Of a stretch of DNA of 64,000 bases, positions 26,600 through 35,453 are shown one piece after another. The stretch is taken from NCBI RefSeq assembly GCF_039535115.1, contig NZ_BAAAWO010000001.1, positions 2,542,001 to 2,606,000 of the forward strand, written 5' to 3'. A model generated the notes under the pieces. That model searched no databases. It worked only from the letters and a program-made list of their open reading frames with translations, and was not told where the DNA came from. A program made the position numbers and the translations under genes. This DNA comes from Paeniglutamicibacter sulfureus (GTDB taxonomy: Bacteria > Actinomycetota > Actinomycetes > Actinomycetales > Micrococcaceae). Every line of letters starts with the position of its first letter. The stretch's first letter is position 1.

Positions 26600-27091
26600 G
26601 TGCGCACGACCCCAGCCCCGTCTGCCAGGGGTCCCTTCCTGTCCACGCTCGGCTTGATGGCCATGGTGCTCGCCATTGTCGCCGGCCTCCTGGGCATGCA
26701 TGTCCTCGGAGGGATCCCAGTAACGGCCATGGAGTCGGCATCGATGCCCAGCCCGGCCGCGACAACATCTCCCACCGTGCAAGCCACGGTGCCGAATCAC
26801 GCGGCATCCACTGACATTCTCCCGGCGGCCCATCTGGTTGCCGACGCGCTCTTGCCTGCACCCCAGGGGATGCCGATGGGCTGCGACGGGTTCCCCTCCG
26901 ACGGCCACAGCATGGGCAGCCACGAAATGTGCGTTCCCGCCTTCGGACCAGACCTGCCGAATCTTCCACCGCCGCGGATACTCGCTTGGACACCCACGGT
27001 AACGGCATTCACCAGCGCCCCGGGACCCAAATCGGAGGGCCGGATTCCCGACCCGCCCTCGTTGGCCGAACTCTCGATCCTTCGAACGTAA
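26600..27091 (+). CDS. DUF6153-like small membrane protein, long form
   Basis: A 163-residue protein with a GTG start behind AGGAAGG. It has one strong N-terminal helix with the family signature VAGLLGMHVLGG, a middle region rich in Met, His and Cys (MGCDGFPSDGHSMGSHEMC), and the family tail PSLAELSILRT. Unlike copies 1 and 2 it lacks the second helix. The Met/His/Cys cluster is a plausible copper site. It sits between the CopB pump and the DUF305 gene. Confidence 0.7.
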   Translation: MRTTPAPSARGPFLSTLGLMAMVLAIVAGLLGMHVLGGIPVTAMESASMPSPAATTSPTVQATVPNHAASTDILPAAHLVADALLPAPQGMPMGCDGFPSDGHSMGSHEMCVPAFGPDLPNLPPPRILAWTPTVTAFTSAPGPKSEGRIPDPPSLAELSILRT

Positions 27092-27191
27092 ACCGATGAT
27101 GTTTCCTGCCGCCTCGGTGACAGGTTCATCAACCGGGTGCCCCACGGGGTGCCGTTTACCGCGAGAAACTTTTTAGCGAAGGATGATCCCC

Positions 27192-27800
27192 TTGAAGAAA
27201 TTTGCAGCCCTCACAACCACCGCCCTGGCCGCCGCGATCGCCTTGACCGGATGCGGTGCCGGGTCCGGCAATGAGATGGAAGGCATGGACCAAAGCCCCA
27301 CCGCCACCTCCGCCACCTCCGGCAGCCAAACACCCGCCACCAACGCCCAGCACAATGCCGCTGACACGATGTTCGCCCAAATGATGATTCCCCACCACGT
27401 CCAAGCGGTGGAGATGAGCGACATTATGCTGGAGAAGTCCGACCTGGACCCCCAGATCGAGAAACTGGCCCAGGACATCAAGGCCGCGCAGGCCCCCGAA
27501 ATCCAAAAAATGACCGATTGGCTCACCGGGTGGTCCGAACCGACCGCCATGGCCGGGGACCACGGCATGGACGGCATGATGACCGACGCCGACCTGGACA
27601 AGCTCAAGTCCGCACAGGGCACCGAGGCCAGCAAGCTGTTCCTGACCCAAATGATCGCCCATCACGAAGGGGCCGTGAAGATGGCCGAGACAGAGGTCAC
27701 CGGCGGCCAGAACGCCGACGCCGTGACCCTGGCCAAGGACATCGTTTCCTCCCAGGAAGCCGAGATCAAGGACATGCAGGACCTGCTCGCCACCCTGTAG
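27192..27800 (+). CDS. DUF305 family lipoprotein
   Basis: A 202-residue exported protein: signal peptide, lipobox LTGC, then the DUF305 domain with its characteristic His pairs in MMIPHHVQAVEM and MIAHHEGAVKMAETE. DUF305 proteins are four-helix, ferritin-like fold proteins that often accompany copper resistance genes. I prefer the TTG at 27192, giving MKKFAALTTTALAAA, because AAGGA is 8 bp before it. An ATG at 27183 is in frame but sits on that ribosome-binding site. The last 40 residues reappear fused to the second GNAT (38.65 kb). Confidence 0.88.
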   Translation: MKKFAALTTTALAAAIALTGCGAGSGNEMEGMDQSPTATSATSGSQTPATNAQHNAADTMFAQMMIPHHVQAVEMSDIMLEKSDLDPQIEKLAQDIKAAQAPEIQKMTDWLTGWSEPTAMAGDHGMDGMMTDADLDKLKSAQGTEASKLFLTQMIAHHEGAVKMAETEVTGGQNADAVTLAKDIVSSQEAEIKDMQDLLATL

Positions 27801-27824
27801 CGACCCTCGCTCCTGCCTTTTGCT

Positions 27825-27856
27825 GTGGTGGTTCCGAAACGTTTCGGAACCACCAC
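27825..27856 (+). terminator. Perfect hairpin after the DUF305 gene
   Basis: GTGGTGGTTCCGAAA, 2-nt loop, TTTCGGAACCACCAC. There is no T-run. An equivalent hairpin with altered but compensated stem bases follows the GNAT-DUF305 fusion at 38799. Confidence 0.8.
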
Positions 27857-28006
27857 CTACACCCCTTCTTCCCCGCCGGGTACCACCGGGCTGTTCCCGC
27901 ATGCCTCCTTTCTGTGCCCGGACGACACCCTTGCCTCAGGGCTCGATCGCTGCCATATCTCCCCGTTCGCTCCTCGTCTGAACATACATTCTTGAAGGAT
28001 TCACTC

Positions 28007-29533
28007 ATGACCTATCACTTGAACCGGCGCTCCTTCCTGGGCCTCTCCGTCGCGACGACCGCCGTGGCGGCCTTGGCCGCATGTGCACCCGCCCCGTCCG
28101 CCCCCGCAGGGGTCTCTCGCATCCTGCCCACGGACCCGCTCATCACCGCAGCCGAAGCCCAGCGGGCCAGCACCGGAAAGACCGTCAGCCAAACCCTCAC
28201 CGCGGGGCCTTTGTCCACCACCCGGGCAGGAACGGACATCACCACGTGGGGATACAACGGTTCCCTGGTCGCCCCGACCCTGCGGGGCTCGGTTGGTGAC
28301 CAGCTCACCGTCACCGTCGCCAACAAACTCACCGAATCCACCAGCATCCACTGGCATGGGCTCGCCATGCGCAACGATGCCGACGGCGTGCCGGGCCTTA
28401 CCCAGGAACCTGTAGATGCCGGCACCGAATACCTCTACGATTTCAAGTTGCCGCACCCGGGCACCTACTGGTATCACTCGCACGTGGAGATGCAGCGCGA
28501 ACGGGCACTCTATGGTGCCTTGATCATCGACGACCCGCAGGAACCGTTGACGTACGACAAGGAGTGGGTGATCGTCCTGGATGACTGGCTCGACGGCGTC
28601 ACCGGGACCCCTGACGACGTCATCAAGGAACTGTCCAAGGGCATGGGAGGAATGGGCGGCATGGACCACGGCGGCGACAATGGCCCCATGGTTATGGGCC
28701 ACATGCTCATGGGTGCCACCAGCGATTTCCTGGGCGGGGACGCCGGCGACGTTGCCTACCCGCTGCATCTCTTCAACGGCACCAGCGCCGAAAAGCCGGA
28801 GACCTTCACGGCGAAACCAGGTGACCGCATCCGGCTGCGCATCATCAATGCCGCCGGCGACACCGCCTACCGGATCGGGGTCCCGAACCAGCAACTCACC
28901 GTGACCCACACCGACGGTTTCCCCGTCGAGCACACCGAGGTCGATGCCATCGTCCTGGGCATGGGCGAACGCATCGACGCGCTTTTGACCGTCAGCGGCG
29001 GTTACACCCCCGTGTTGGCGTTGGCCGAGGGCAAAGCCCAAATGGCCTACGGACTTCTCTCCACCGGCACCGGGGGCGCCCCGGCCAGAGCGGACCTCCC
29101 GAAGACCTTGACGGGCAAGGTCGTCCACGGTGGCCAGCTCACCGCGGACCCGGCCGTGCTGCTGGCCGCCAAGGCGCCGGACCGGGTCCACGAGCTGCGG
29201 CTGACCGGCGGGATGGCGAACTATGACTGGGGTATCAACGGCCACCGCTTCGACATGGCCAAACCCTTCGAGAAGGCCTTTGACATCCAGGCCGGTGAAC
29301 GGGTGGAGGTGAAGTTCGTCAACGACACCGAGATGTGGCACCCGATGCATATCCACGGCCACACCTTCCAGATCGGGGAAACCGGGGCACGCAAGGACAC
29401 CGTCATTGTCCTGCCCAAGGAAACGGTCACGGTCCAGTTCGACGCCGATAACCCCGGGCAATGGCTCACCCATTGCCACAACGCCTTCCACGCCGAACGC
29501 GGCATGATGGGAGTCTTCTCCTACCTCAGGTAG
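28007..29533 (+). CDS. Multicopper oxidase
   Basis: A 508-residue three-domain multicopper oxidase. The N-terminus has twin arginines (NRRSFLGLS) and LAAC, so Tat export with possible lipid anchoring. All four copper-ligand motifs are present: HWHG, HSHVE, HPMHIHGH, and HCHNAFHAERGM with the axial Met. A Met/His-rich insert at about residues 210-235 (GMGGMGGMDHGG) resembles the CueO methionine-rich segment. It probably oxidises Cu(I) outside the membrane. I start at the ATG at 28007, after GAAGGA. Confidence 0.94.
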   Translation: MTYHLNRRSFLGLSVATTAVAALAACAPAPSAPAGVSRILPTDPLITAAEAQRASTGKTVSQTLTAGPLSTTRAGTDITTWGYNGSLVAPTLRGSVGDQLTVTVANKLTESTSIHWHGLAMRNDADGVPGLTQEPVDAGTEYLYDFKLPHPGTYWYHSHVEMQRERALYGALIIDDPQEPLTYDKEWVIVLDDWLDGVTGTPDDVIKELSKGMGGMGGMDHGGDNGPMVMGHMLMGATSDFLGGDAGDVAYPLHLFNGTSAEKPETFTAKPGDRIRLRIINAAGDTAYRIGVPNQQLTVTHTDGFPVEHTEVDAIVLGMGERIDALLTVSGGYTPVLALAEGKAQMAYGLLSTGTGGAPARADLPKTLTGKVVHGGQLTADPAVLLAAKAPDRVHELRLTGGMANYDWGINGHRFDMAKPFEKAFDIQAGERVEVKFVNDTEMWHPMHIHGHTFQIGETGARKDTVIVLPKETVTVQFDADNPGQWLTHCHNAFHAERGMMGVFSYLR

Positions 29534-29896
29534 AACCAAGCCACCTGTGCCGCATTGATACGGGCGGCATAGGTGGCCAAGGTCTTCAGCAAGAGTGGTG
29601 ATCCATGCCGGGGTCTTTCCTCCCAGGACCGAAGCGGTGTCCATGAGTTCATCCTCTGGTTCTTGGGCGGCGAGCAGCCCCGAAGGGATACCGGTCCGCG
29701 TCAATGACACCGAGGGCGTCCGGCTGGTGTTCGGCGCAACCTTCGAGGTTGGGTGGTGAGTCGGCCCCGCGCCACAGGCACACCCGGTGGTCGAGAGGAC
29801 GCACGTGGTCGTTGCCCCAGCAAGTGCCTTCGATGCACTCGTTGAAACAGGGGCGGCCGGACATCCGCCATAAAGAAAAGCTTCTGCCGGGCAAAC
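29534..29896. other. Stretch between convergent genes, possibly decayed ORF
   Basis: No confident gene. On the minus strand two frames with protein-like segments abut near 29680 (CIEGTCWGNDHVRPLDHRVC in one, ELMDTASVLGGKTPAWITT in another). They may be remains of one small gene broken by a frameshift. I do not recognise it. Confidence 0.3.
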
Positions 29897-29922
29897 GGTG
29901 ATTTGAACGCGTTCAAATCACC
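29897..29922. terminator. 26-bp perfect palindrome between convergent genes
   Basis: GGTGATTTGAAC, GC, GTTCAAATCACC, flanked by further arms GCCGGGC and GCCCGGC. It overlaps the stop codon of the DUF1232 gene. It is a likely bidirectional terminator. Confidence 0.6.
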
Positions 29923-30361
29923 GCGCGCCCGGCAAGGAAGAAACACCGCCGGAGCGGAGACCGGCAAGCTTTTCGATGAAAGCAAGCCCGGCGGGAGTAC
30001 CCTGCCAATGGCGACGCAACGGCTCCGATCCGGCCGAACGAACGGCGGAGCGCAGGGCGACAGCGAGGATAATGAGGTCATCGGCATACCCGATCACCGG
30101 TAGGAAATCCGGCACCAGATCCACCGGGATGAGCAAATAAACGAGTAGCAGCGCCAGCTTGACCCGTACTCCACGCGGCACTGCCTTGTCGGTGATCAGT
30201 CCTTGCAACAAGCGCAGCAGATCCGGCAGCAACTGCAGGGCATCGCGCATGCCTACGGTGCCGGGGTACCTTCGCGCATAAATCCACAAGGCCGCCAGCA
30301 GGATCGCATAGACGCCAGCCAAGCCGGCCAGTGTCCCCAATAGGGCCTGCCACCAATACAT
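29918..30361 (-). CDS. YkvA/DUF1232 membrane protein
   Basis: A 147-residue protein with an N-terminal transmembrane helix (residues 5-25) and the DUF1232 signature YLLIPVDLVPDFLPVIGYAD with ADDLIILAVAL. The function of the family is unknown. It begins 5 bp after the ChrB-like gene's stop, so the two form an operon. Confidence 0.85.
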   Translation of the reverse strand: MYWWQALLGTLAGLAGVYAILLAALWIYARRYPGTVGMRDALQLLPDLLRLLQGLITDKAVPRGVRVKLALLLVYLLIPVDLVPDFLPVIGYADDLIILAVALRSAVRSAGSEPLRRHWQGTPAGLAFIEKLAGLRSGGVSSLPGAR

Positions 30362-30366
30362 TGGGA

Positions 30367-30924
30367 CTAGTCTCCGGTGTCCGAAGCTTCAGGTTCGGTC
30401 GGGGCATGGAGAGTGGCATAGACCTGCTCCGCGTAACCCTCGAGGGAACCCACACACTGGCGCAGCAGATCCTCGGAAGCCTCGGCTTCGGGCAATTCAA
30501 GGACATCTCGGCTTTTGAGTTCACGGTGCCAGCGGCGTAGCCGCTCCAGGCTTTGCTCTTCCTCTTCGAGTTCGGCCAACGTGAACTTTTCGATGCGGAT
30601 TTCCTTGGCGATCTCGGCCTCGAACTTGGCGCAGTCGCCGGAAAATTCGCGCCATTCATCCAACCGCAAGGCCACGAAAGCCGCGCGCAACGCATCCACA
30701 CCGGGGGCCTGCGAGGTCGTGGGCAGCACCAACACGTCTCCGGACCCTCGACCGGCCAGTTCAGTGACCTTCGCCACGGCCTTCGTGAAGTGTGGGGTGT
30801 CGGGAACGGTCCAGACTCCCGAGGTGACCGGGGCCGCACCGATTTTCCTCAATTCGCGCCAGACGGCCACTCGGTTCTTGGAGGTGTCTCCGGTCATTCG
30901 GACAACAAGTACTAACCAGTTCAT
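30367..30924 (-). CDS. ChrB N-terminal-domain protein
   Basis: A 185-residue protein matching the ChrB N-terminal domain (WLVLVVRM, SKNRVAVWRELRKIGA, GVWTVPD). ChrB is a chromate-responsive regulator in chromate resistance operons, but full-length ChrB has a second domain that is absent here, and no chrA transporter is in the window. The start at 30924 begins MNWLVLV. An ATG three codons upstream (30933) is also possible. A palindrome at 30956 may be its operator. Confidence 0.78.
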   Translation of the reverse strand: MNWLVLVVRMTGDTSKNRVAVWRELRKIGAAPVTSGVWTVPDTPHFTKAVAKVTELAGRGSGDVLVLPTTSQAPGVDALRAAFVALRLDEWREFSGDCAKFEAEIAKEIRIEKFTLAELEEEEQSLERLRRWHRELKSRDVLELPEAEASEDLLRQCVGSLEGYAEQVYATLHAPTEPEASDTGD

Positions 30925-30955
30925 ATGAAGCATCGTACATTGATACACGACTAAA

Positions 30956-30969
30956 GTAACAACTGTTAC
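30956..30969 (-). promoter_or_regulatory. Palindrome GTAACA-AC-TGTTAC upstream of the ChrB-like gene
   Basis: A perfect 6-bp inverted repeat, 32-46 bp before the start codon, in an AT-rich promoter-like patch. A plausible operator for the downstream gene. Confidence 0.4.
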
Positions 30970-31128
30970 ATCACAGAATGAGCGTTTGGTTTCACTGTAG
31001 ACGATGCTCGTGACCCCTGAACCGAATTGGCCACGAGCAGTGACGGCAGTCCCCGCGGTCGGTTTGCGATAATACCGCCAATCCGCGTTGGCGGGGCGAT
31101 GTGACACGTACCCTTTGAATCAGCTGCC

Positions 31129-32853
31129 TTACTGGTCGGTTTTGATGACAGCGTGGTCGCCATCGCGGCGCACATCGGTGGCCCCGTCGATGGTCCCGGT
31201 GTCGTAGTCGACCCAGAGCGCCTGGATCGATCCAAAGACGCCGTCGGATCGGGTGGTTTCCCGGATTTTCCATTCATTGGCCCGTGCCAAGGCCTTCATG
31301 CTCTTGGTGGCTTTGCCTTCCACGGCGAGGATACCGCCTTGCAGGTGGAAGCGTGGCCCGTCCACAGCCTCCTGGACGGGCTGGTCCTGCAACAGGACGG
31401 GGACCAGTACGGAGGCCAGGATGTTGGGGATTTGCTGGCCGCCGGGGGTGCCGATTCCCATGACCACGCGGCCCTGGGCATCCAGGACCATGGCGGGGTT
31501 GGACCAGGTGACGGACTTCCGGCCTGGTTCCGGGCGATTCGCCGGCGAGTCGATGCTTTCGAACCTGCTGAGCTGATTGTTCAGGAAAAATCCCCCGACG
31601 ACTTCGCTCTTGGTGCCTCCCCAGAAGCTGGTGATGGTGTTTGTCATCGACACGGCCATACCGTCGCGATCCACGACGGAGAGGTGGGTGGTGTTTCCCG
31701 GGTCGATGGCTCCGGCGGGGGAATCCTTGGAGGCCCTCTCCTCGAGTTGGCTGCCGATCTTGAGGTTCCGTTCGCGGTCAAGGACCTCCGAGAGGTCCAC
31801 CTCGACAAAGCGCTGGTCCCCGAAATTCTCCGTGACGGTGTCGCTGGCGTTTGACCATGCTGCCATGAGTTTGTCCACGTAGGGCGAGGACCCGGGAGCG
31901 TCGGAGGCGATGGCGGCGCCTTCGGCTTGCTGGAGCATCTGGATCAGTCCGGCCCCGGGGAGGGCCGGCGGCGCGGTGACCACCGTGTACTCGCCCACCT
32001 TCCCGTCGACGGGTTCGAACTTTTCGGTCTGGTAATCGGCAAGCGTGGCTGCATCGAGGCCCTTGACCTGTGTCAGCTGCTTCGAGATCGAACCTTCATA
32101 GAATTCGTCACGCCCCCCTGTCGCCAGCGTCTGGATCGTCTCTGCCAGTTCTGCTTGTTTGAGTGTTTCGCCCTCGCGCAGGACGCGGCTGCCGTCCTTG
32201 GTGCGGAATTGCCGGTGCTCCGAAACGATGCTCGATCCGATCCCGTCGTTCATGCGCTCACCCAGGAACTGGGTGATCACAAAGCCGTCGCGGGCGAGCT
32301 CCACTGCCGGCTGCAGCAATTCGTCCCACGGCATCGAGCCATAGGTTGCATGCAGGGTCGCCATGCCGTCGACGAAGCCGGGCACGCCGGTCCCGGAGGC
32401 AGGGATCTTCCCGCTGGTGCCCACGACCTCGCGGTAGTCGAAGGCGGCGACCTCCTTCTCCGGCTCCGCGATGAGGGTGACTCCTCCACCGCCGATCCCC
32501 GAGGCATGGGGCTCGACCACCGACACGGCAAAGGCCGTGGCGATGGCCGCATCGGCGGCATTGCCGCCCCGCTCCAGGATCTCCATCCCGACCTCCACCG
32601 CCTCGGGATGCCCGGCGGCGATGCCCTCCTGCGCCAGCACGGTCCCCGCTGGCGCCGTCACCGCAGGGGCGGTTTCCGGACTGGGACCCGTCCCGATGGG
32701 GGCGGAGAACCTCTCTGCGAGCGGCTGGCTTGAACAGCCCGCCAGGAGCAGGCCGACGGACAATATTCCGACAATCGTTTGCCTGGAGCCCCAGCGTTTC
32801 CGCGTGGTGCCGAATCCTGGGCGATTGGAAGGCGTACGGATATTTTGTTTCAT
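31129..32853 (-). CDS. ggt: Gamma-glutamyltransferase lipoprotein
   Basis: A 574-residue gamma-glutamyltranspeptidase precursor with signal peptide and lipobox LLAGC (C40). The autocleavage nucleophile is Thr388 in GNTTHLSVVD, and the substrate loop GTPGGQQIPN is present. Such enzymes hydrolyse or transfer gamma-glutamyl groups outside the cell. Actinobacteria use mycothiol rather than glutathione, so environmental gamma-glutamyl peptides or poly-gamma-glutamate are more likely substrates. It overlaps the small anchored-protein gene by 4 bp. Confidence 0.9.
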   Translation of the reverse strand: MKQNIRTPSNRPGFGTTRKRWGSRQTIVGILSVGLLLAGCSSQPLAERFSAPIGTGPSPETAPAVTAPAGTVLAQEGIAAGHPEAVEVGMEILERGGNAADAAIATAFAVSVVEPHASGIGGGGVTLIAEPEKEVAAFDYREVVGTSGKIPASGTGVPGFVDGMATLHATYGSMPWDELLQPAVELARDGFVITQFLGERMNDGIGSSIVSEHRQFRTKDGSRVLREGETLKQAELAETIQTLATGGRDEFYEGSISKQLTQVKGLDAATLADYQTEKFEPVDGKVGEYTVVTAPPALPGAGLIQMLQQAEGAAIASDAPGSSPYVDKLMAAWSNASDTVTENFGDQRFVEVDLSEVLDRERNLKIGSQLEERASKDSPAGAIDPGNTTHLSVVDRDGMAVSMTNTITSFWGGTKSEVVGGFFLNNQLSRFESIDSPANRPEPGRKSVTWSNPAMVLDAQGRVVMGIGTPGGQQIPNILASVLVPVLLQDQPVQEAVDGPRFHLQGGILAVEGKATKSMKALARANEWKIRETTRSDGVFGSIQALWVDYDTGTIDGATDVRRDGDHAVIKTDQ

Positions 32854-33242
32854 CGTTCGGTCTCCTGGCTTGGTGGCGGGCGGCGCCGCGAACGGATCAT
32901 GAGGATCGTGCCCACGAGTGCCGTCACGGCCACGAGTCCGGCGAGCCCGAGCAGCCCCGGCGACAGGAAACGATGCTCTTCACCGGAATCCTCGTCGTTT
33001 CCGTCGTTTGTTGTCTCTGGGTTTTCGGATCCTGGCGCCGCAACGTGGAGTTGCACCGCCGTTTCCCGCGGTGTTGTTTTCAGCGCTGCTACTTGGGTGG
33101 CCGGTCCGCCGAGAAGCCCCGCATGTGCGTGGCCCCCCGTGGTGCCCAGGCCCAGAAAAAGGAGCACTGTGGCCATGGCGATGGTGGCGGCCCGGGCCAA
33201 CGGACGGCGGTACCCCCGCATCGGGCGGGCGGGATTATCCAT
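32850..33242 (-). CDS. Small exported, membrane-anchored protein (130 aa)
   Basis: The N-terminus is basic then hydrophobic (signal peptide, ending near GGHAHA at about residue 41). An acidic linker (residues 75-90) leads to a C-terminal transmembrane helix (LLGLAGLVAVTALVGTILMI) and an Arg-rich cytoplasmic tail. This layout resembles CopC/YcnI- or sortase-free anchored envelope proteins, but no domain can be named. It overlaps both neighbours (4 bp with ggt, 8 bp with the DUF418 gene), so all three are translated together. Confidence 0.7.
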   Translation of the reverse strand: MDNPARPMRGYRRPLARAATIAMATVLLFLGLGTTGGHAHAGLLGGPATQVAALKTTPRETAVQLHVAAPGSENPETTNDGNDEDSGEEHRFLSPGLLGLAGLVAVTALVGTILMIRSRRRPPPSQETER

Positions 33243-34353
33243 GGTGTCCTGACGGGTTGGTGGCGGGGCTGCGGGTCAAGCCGGCCGGGAGCCGCAGGAG
33301 GCGTTCCAGGGGGCCCTGTCCCCGGGCCGGAACCCACAGATGTGCGCAGATGATGCAGAACGTGGTGATGAGTGCGGCGAAGGCAATGCCTTCGAGGGTG
33401 CTGTGCGGATCGGGCCGCACGAAGATCGCCAGCAGCACCAGGTGCATGACATACATCGTGAACGAGAGCCGTCCCAGGTGAACGAGCGGTAGCGCATGCC
33501 GCTCAAGCCAGGGCTCCACCAGCAGCAACATCCCGATGACAGCGGCGGCAGAACCAATCCCCGACAGCAGCCACAGGGGCGCCTGGGAATGGTCGTAGCT
33601 GGCCAAAAGCCGCGCGAAACCGCCGCTGGTGGGATCGATCCCCGTCACCCCGGCCAGCAGGCGCGAGAGCACGATTCCGCCGGCCGCGGCGGCCATCCCG
33701 CCGAACAAAAGAATCAGCTGGAGCCGGCGATGACTCAGGTCCAACCGGCTCAGGGTCAGTCCGGCCACCAGCGGGACGATCCACACGAGCGCCGGGTAGG
33801 GTCCTGTCACCAGGATTCCATCGAGGATCCCCAGCGGATTGCCGGAGAGCAGGATCGGGGTTCGGCTGAACCCCTCGCCGCGCAGGACCAACAGGCCCAT
33901 CCAGAGCATGGGTGCGGCAAGCATGAGGATGCCGGTGAGCCAGGCGAGAACCGTGGTGCGCAGGCGGGTGAGCGGTATCCCCACGAGGAACAACACCCCG
34001 TAGACAGCCAGGATGACACTGACCCCGTGGTTGATGGGTTGCAGGGCCAGGCCGAACCCGAGCAGCAGAAGCGCCCGCCACACCAGCATGGTCCACTGTT
34101 GGCGCCACGGGCGATGCTTGGCCGGATGCGTCAGCATTCCGAGCCCGATCCCGGCCAGGAACACGAAGAGCAAGGAGGCCCGGCCAAAGGGAAGCATGAA
34201 GATGCGTTCGAGCAGGTCGTCCGCCTCCTGCGGCCCGACGTTCACGGCGATCATCCCGATGACGGCCAACGCCCGGGCAACATCCAGGGCGGCGGACCGT
34301 TTCGGCGGGGCGGAAGGGGGTGAATGGAGGGGCGTTGGCGTTTGCGTATTCAC
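33235..34353 (-). CDS. DUF418/HGSNAT-like multi-pass membrane protein
   Basis: A 372-residue protein with about ten hydrophobic helices. The N-terminal block RSAALDVARALAVIGMIAVN and the C-terminal DUF418 region (LGRLSFTMYVMHLVL) are characteristic of the acyltransferase-like DUF418 family. The substrate is unknown. First gene of the three-gene operon with the anchored protein and GGT. A frameshifted ArsR-type regulator gene is divergent 105 bp away. Confidence 0.82.
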   Translation of the reverse strand: MNTQTPTPLHSPPSAPPKRSAALDVARALAVIGMIAVNVGPQEADDLLERIFMLPFGRASLLFVFLAGIGLGMLTHPAKHRPWRQQWTMLVWRALLLLGFGLALQPINHGVSVILAVYGVLFLVGIPLTRLRTTVLAWLTGILMLAAPMLWMGLLVLRGEGFSRTPILLSGNPLGILDGILVTGPYPALVWIVPLVAGLTLSRLDLSHRRLQLILLFGGMAAAAGGIVLSRLLAGVTGIDPTSGGFARLLASYDHSQAPLWLLSGIGSAAAVIGMLLLVEPWLERHALPLVHLGRLSFTMYVMHLVLLAIFVRPDPHSTLEGIAFAALITTFCIICAHLWVPARGQGPLERLLRLPAGLTRSPATNPSGHHG

Positions 34354-34457
34354 GAAGCGTCAGGTCCTGTCTGCGTGGGGAGGGCAGTCCCCGGCGGTAC
34401 GTAAGCGCGTCGGAGTCCGGGGGAACCGACAGCTATGACCGACACCCAAGACAGTAT

Positions 34458-34957
34458 ATGCGCATGCACGGGGACAGCTTTGAGGCCACCCCTCCGGTCA
34501 AACCCGGGTTCATTGAGCTGGCCGGGGAGGTCCTGGGCCTGCTTTGGAATCCCAACCTCATCCTTATTCTCCTTGCTCTCGAACACGGTGAGGAACTCGC
34601 GGTGGGCGAGCCGGCCAAGATTGTCGAGAAGTCGCCCTCGGGAGTCTCCCAGCACCTGGCCCGGCTGCGCATGGCGCGCATGGTGACCACGCGCGCCGGG
34701 ACGGAGCGAAAGTGTTTTACACTCTCATCGCCCGCCACCCCACGCTGGTCATCCGCAAGGCCATCCGGCAGGCTGATCACATGATCGCCCCCCGGAAACC
34801 AGATCCCCCCGCCTCACGCCGCCCAAGCCTGACCCCGAGTTTTGCTCCGGCGGTTCGGCCGCGGGGCCGGCAATGTGGCTTAGGCCGCGGTTGCGCTGCG
34901 TCGTGTTCTGATATCGTCCTTCGGTCTTTTCGTTGCCCCCGATTCTTGCCCGGATAG
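34458..34957 (+). pseudogene. ArsR/SmtB-type regulator, apparent 1-bp frameshift
   Basis: Starting at the ATG at 34458, the first 90 codons give a winged-helix ArsR domain (VLGLLWNPNLILILLALEHG, KSPSGVSQHLARLRMARMV). At about 34710 the frame turns to noise after GTERK. The +1 frame continues exactly as the family should, with VFYTLIARHPTLVIRKAIRQADHM. A single missing base in the run around CGAAAGTGTTT explains it. If real, the protein loses its C-terminal dimer and metal-binding helix. A sequencing error is the main alternative. Confidence 0.7.
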
Positions 34958-35027
34958 AGGCCCAAATCACCCGCATCGATTCCTGGAATGCTCCCCCCGC
35001 GCCTCCGGGAGGGCTGCCATTGTGGTT

Positions 35028-35453
35028 CTACTCGGTGGTTCCGCGTCCGAGGGATTCAAGCAGTTCGTTGCAGGCGTTTTCGCAGCGGCGGCACGCCTCG
35101 GCACAGACGCGGCAATGTGCGTGCATATCGGCGTGGCGTTCACATTCATCGGCGCACCTTTTGCAGGCTGCCGCGCAGGCTGCCAATACGGCTTGGGTGA
35201 TATTGGCGTCATACCCGGTGTGACGGGAAAGGATGTTTCCGGTGGTGGCGCAGATGTCCGCGCAGTCCAGATTGGTGCGGATGCACTTGGTCAGCTCAGC
35301 GACCATGTCTTCACTCAAGCAGGCATCGGCGCAGGCGGTACAGGTCTGCGCGCATTCAAAACAGGCAGCGATGCACTCGGCAAGTTTTTGGCGGTCAATA
35401 CCACCGAGATCTTTCGGATAGGTCTCCAGCATTGAGGTGATATGACTCATCAT
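35028..35453 (-). CDS. csp3: Four-helix-bundle copper-storage protein (Csp family)
   Basis: A 141-residue Cys-rich protein with about 17 Cys spaced along helices (CIAACFECAQTCTACADAC, CAAACKRCADEC, CRVCAEACRRC), the pattern of cytosolic Csp3 proteins that pack many Cu(I) ions inside a four-helix bundle. There is no signal peptide. I start at the ATG at 35453, preceded by GGAGCAGA. It is a single-gene unit within the copper region. Confidence 0.9.
   Translation of the reverse strand: MMSHITSMLETYPKDLGGIDRQKLAECIAACFECAQTCTACADACLSEDMVAELTKCIRTNLDCADICATTGNILSRHTGYDANITQAVLAACAAACKRCADECERHADMHAHCRVCAEACRRCENACNELLESLGRGTTE

Noticed and set aside
29649..29894. Small Cys-containing minus-strand frame between the oxidase and DUF1232 genes
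   Set aside because: Protein-like in short segments only and split between frames; kept as a possible decayed gene in the description of the stretch, not as a CDS.
33495..34323. Plus-strand frame opposite the DUF418 gene, rich in Gln/Glu/Pro
   Set aside because: Mirror image of a membrane-protein gene; no start signal and no family resemblance.
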